From: Sphingobacteruim zhuxiongii
GTDB lineage: Bacteria > Bacteroidota > Bacteroidia > Sphingobacteriales > Sphingobacteriaceae
Direction: 5' to 3'
Assembly: GCF_009557615.1 (NCBI RefSeq)
Contig: NZ_CP045652.1
Location: 2,666,001 to 2,730,000 of the forward strand
DNA: 64,000 nt
Shown here piece after piece: positions 61,735 through 64,000 of the stretch. Below the pieces are notes generated by a model that saw only the letters and a program-made list of their open reading frames with translations, was not told the DNA's origin and ran no database searches. The stretch's first letter is position 1. The number at the start of each line of letters is the position of its first letter. The position numbers and the translations under genes were made by a program.

Positions 61735-63417
61735 CTAGCGTACACAACGAATATTATATTGACGATAATTCAAATTATCTGCAACCGTTGAGGTATAACC
61801 GTTATTCGTGCCAAAGTCATGTCGAAAGTAGATGGCGACTTCCCCATTCGTTTTCGATGTTTTGCTAGAGGTCCACAGGTATAGGTAGTTGGGCATTTCC
61901 AGTGCCGAAAGCGACGAGTTATACTTTCCATCGAACTTTAATTTCAAGAAATTCGTATTAGATTTATTTTTATATTTCACGTATCGGGTCGACGCATCAC
62001 CAATCACGTCATATCCCAGCTCCTCAGTCGTATTCGCTTGATTCGCTAAATTCCCAAAATCGGCATCCGTAGGTAGGCGCCAGACGCCTTCTGGCTTCAC
62101 TAATTTACAGGGATCATCTCCTGTACTTAACCAGTTGCTTCTCCGCTGGTTGGGAAGTAAACTCATCCAGTACCAATAATCCGAAGCAGCATAATTTTGC
62201 GTGAATTTGTCCGGATATTCCAGCAAGCCATAACTATTGAGATTCCTAAAATAATTATAACTGCAATCTTCCCGAAATTTATAACTGGCCGACGACCCAT
62301 CATAGTAAAGATTCGCTTTGGACCAGGTGACACCTGCAATTGTAAATCCTCCTTCCAAAAAGTTGATAGTAGCCAATGATGTTCGGCCAATAGCAGGCGA
62401 ATAACCGCAAAAATCTACCGTCTTGCTTGTCGAATTATTGATGAGTTGGCGCGAACCACCCGACTCATACTTAACGGTTAGTTCAGTCAAGTTAATGGTA
62501 AAGGCTGCATGGCTTGTATTTGGGAAAGCATGATAATATGCAACTTGCAGGCGCCCTTTCGTTTGATCTTTATCCTTCGTGAAACTCAAGGGAAGCTGCT
62601 GCAACTCCAGCCTATTTTGAGCTGCACCCATCGTTCCACGCTTTAGATCGAAGCTACCAGTTTGCACAACATAGCTTGACGCAAATTTGGCCGTCACAGA
62701 AACAATATCCGCATTTAAACCGCGGACGTCTAAGTCAATTTGCACCTTTGCAAGTTCATGTTTAAAAACAAGGTCTAAGGCCTGTTCCCCAGCGACGGCA
62801 GTAAAGTTACCCGAGGTATAGAGCAGTGGCTGATCGAACCGACTGTTTACGCTGGGGTTATTCATATCCAAGACCGTCGGAAGTACTTCAGGAGAATTGA
62901 AAGAATAGGCATACCAGCGGTAATGTACCCCCTGACTTAATGAGATTGTCGTCGACACCCCCGACACCAAATCAACCGCCTGATCAAAACGCTCCGAATT
63001 GTTCACCACGCGGTAAAGCAACATGCGGTAGGCAACGCCATTTTCTAACTTAATTAAGGACGAATAAGTTTTAATAATTTCACTCTTTTTTTCTCCAAGA
63101 CTACCTTGCAGTTGCTTAGCGCTTCCCAAAGCCTCCCGTTCACTTGCCACACTTAACAGCTCCGAGTGAGCAGCAACCAGCGATTGGGACAAGCCTCGAT
63201 TAACAAGACTTGGATTACTGACTTCACTTGCGCGCAGCGCACCGCCAGAAAAAACGACCGCTGTAGACTCGTAAACGTTTGATTCCATTCGTAGAATCGA
63301 TAGTTCTGTCTGCTGATTATCCAGCGCATCTTGTTTCGAAGTACAGGAAAATAACATCAGCGGTACGGCCAAAAATAGGATTAAAAAGTTTCGTAGGTTT
63401 ATAGTTTCCATGTTCAA
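61735..63417 (-). CDS. Fimbrillin-like lipoprotein with C-terminal FISUMP domain
   Basis: 560 aa. Lipobox LFSC near residue 24 (FLAVPLMLFSCTSKQ). The middle has fimbrillin-like strands (AYRMLLYRVVNNSERF, HYRWYAYSFNSPEVLP, PLLYTSGNFTA) in the same order as the 59334 protein. The C-terminal FISUMP part has PEGVWRLPTDADFGNLA, YLYLWTSSKTS and QYNIRCVR at the very end. It is likely a surface adhesin or pilus-like subunit. The small peptide gene lies 21 bp upstream on the same strand, so they are probably co-transcribed. Confidence 0.75.
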   Translation of the reverse strand: MNMETINLRNFLILFLAVPLMLFSCTSKQDALDNQQTELSILRMESNVYESTAVVFSGGALRASEVSNPSLVNRGLSQSLVAAHSELLSVASEREALGSAKQLQGSLGEKKSEIIKTYSSLIKLENGVAYRMLLYRVVNNSERFDQAVDLVSGVSTTISLSQGVHYRWYAYSFNSPEVLPTVLDMNNPSVNSRFDQPLLYTSGNFTAVAGEQALDLVFKHELAKVQIDLDVRGLNADIVSVTAKFASSYVVQTGSFDLKRGTMGAAQNRLELQQLPLSFTKDKDQTKGRLQVAYYHAFPNTSHAAFTINLTELTVKYESGGSRQLINNSTSKTVDFCGYSPAIGRTSLATINFLEGGFTIAGVTWSKANLYYDGSSASYKFREDCSYNYFRNLNSYGLLEYPDKFTQNYAASDYWYWMSLLPNQRRSNWLSTGDDPCKLVKPEGVWRLPTDADFGNLANQANTTEELGYDVIGDASTRYVKYKNKSNTNFLKLKFDGKYNSSLSALEMPNYLYLWTSSKTSKTNGEVAIYFRHDFGTNNGYTSTVADNLNYRQYNIRCVR

Positions 63418-63438
63418 TAGCTTAAATCAATACCACAT

Positions 63439-63612
63439 TTAAAAATCTAGGTTCTTCTTCACCTCTTCAACCTCCATTTCAATTACATCTGGTTGTAAGG
63501 CAGATTCCTTAGCAGGGATGATTTTTGGAGAGCTCGCAGCAAGGCAAGTTTCAAGTTCCACGACATTAATATCAATCAGAGGGGTCGAATAAGGACGCTT
63601 TTTCTTTTTCAT
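63439..63612 (-). CDS. Small ELE-AA-S motif peptide (copy 2)
   Basis: 57 aa: MKKKKRPYSTPLIDINVVEL, then ETCLAASSPKIIPAK, then ALQPDVIEMEVEEVKKNLDF. It is too short for a typical gene caller but shares the motif order of the 61276 product and stands 21 bp before the FISUMP lipoprotein gene. Acidic C-terminus, no signal peptide. Possible precursor peptide or chaperone-like partner; function unknown. Confidence 0.6.
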   Translation of the reverse strand: MKKKKRPYSTPLIDINVVELETCLAASSPKIIPAKESALQPDVIEMEVEEVKKNLDF

Positions 63613-63655
63613 AGCGTATTAATAATTATATTTTAGTAGATGGACATTCGTCCGT

Positions 63656-63751
63656 TTATATACACGTTGTAGATGGCTCCAAATAATCCTGTACACGCTC
63701 CCCTGTTTCAGGCGAATACTTCTTCAACCCATTTGGCTTTTCAATGAGCAT
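63656..63751 (-). CDS. Very small peptide ORF upstream of the lipoprotein operon
   Basis: 31 aa (MLIEKPNGLKKYSPETGERV, then QDYLEPSTTCI). It is 43 bp upstream of the ELE-AA-S gene on the same strand. It has a YSP element and a terminal Cys, perhaps a distant or truncated relative. Evidence is composition and position only. Confidence 0.35.
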   Translation of the reverse strand: MLIEKPNGLKKYSPETGERVQDYLEPSTTCI

Positions 63752-64000
63752 AATGATCGAACAATATTACCAGCACTTCGCTAGCGGAAAAATGATAGGA
63801 ATCACAAAAACAAATCAATTATTTAATTACAACAAACAAACTGTCCTATAGGGATATTTTTAAGAAATTTAGTGCTTTTATTTTCTAATAAATTTATTTA
63901 TTGTCAACTGAACACTACAGGATTTCCCTCAATAAACTAACCAGCCTTAGTGTGTTACCAAGCGATTGTTGCAAAAATTTAGAAAAACAAGATCTTCAAG
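63752..64000. other. Upstream region of the lipoprotein operon, to window end
   Basis: About 250 A/T-rich bp. No gene seen; promoter expected here. Confidence 0.4.

Overview
The window is a stretch of chromosome from a Bacteroidota bacterium, most probably a Sphingobacteriaceae member (Sphingobacterium-like). The signs are: low G+C; promoters of the Bacteroidota type (TAnnTTTG near -7, TTTG or TTG near -33) and few Shine-Dalgarno sites; a tmRNA whose tag reads GEENYALAA; an S46 dipeptidyl-peptidase, a DUF5686 outer-membrane protein and FISUMP-type lipoproteins; and a histidine leader peptide. This placement is inference from gene content, with no database search.

Bases 1-23,800 are mostly ordinary core genome. 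They hold a nitrosative-stress group (Rrf2 regulator, group III truncated haemoglobin, DUF488), a thioredoxin-like protein, a three-gene RND efflux operon (adaptor, pump, outer-membrane channel) with its terminator, a ClC transporter with CBS domains, a DPP11-like peptidase, the gluconeogenic pair fbp and pckA, a DUF5686 protein, hisG-hisD behind a leader peptide, a histone H1-like Lys/Ala-rich protein, and tmRNA.

Bases 23,800-33,300, directly downstream of tmRNA, are accessory and much decayed. There is a frameshifted outer-membrane protein gene, overlapping phage-like genes with a stand-alone DnaA C-terminal domain, a twice-broken quinol monooxygenase gene, an SRAP gene, two paralogous unknown genes sharing one promoter/operator, an IS3-family element that truncates a small sigma-region-4 gene, a two-gene regulator operon, and an ECF sigma factor. 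Bases 33,300-34,900 hold cspA and a fatty-acid desaturase.

Bases 35,700-50,200 form a stress cluster: a trehalose-phosphate synthase/phosphatase fusion with a GH15 hydrolase, a sensor kinase, a stress-type SDR, a CinA-like amidohydrolase, ku, and ligD. ligD is split by two near-identical 1254-bp IS3-family elements, each with its own 3-bp target duplication, so NHEJ is probably lost or reduced although ku is intact. A LuxR-type response regulator follows.

Bases 50,800-64,000 are accessory again: an ECF sigma factor; a mobilisation module (MobC-like protein, relaxase, frameshifted coupling protein) with a palindrome-rich candidate oriT; a DUF892 protein; a decayed second copy of the cspA-desaturase locus containing a 42-bp block that has barely diverged; and two fimbrillin/FISUMP-like lipoproteins, each with a tiny gene of a shared peptide family near its 5' end. 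A recurring theme is pairs made of one intact gene and one decayed paralogue.
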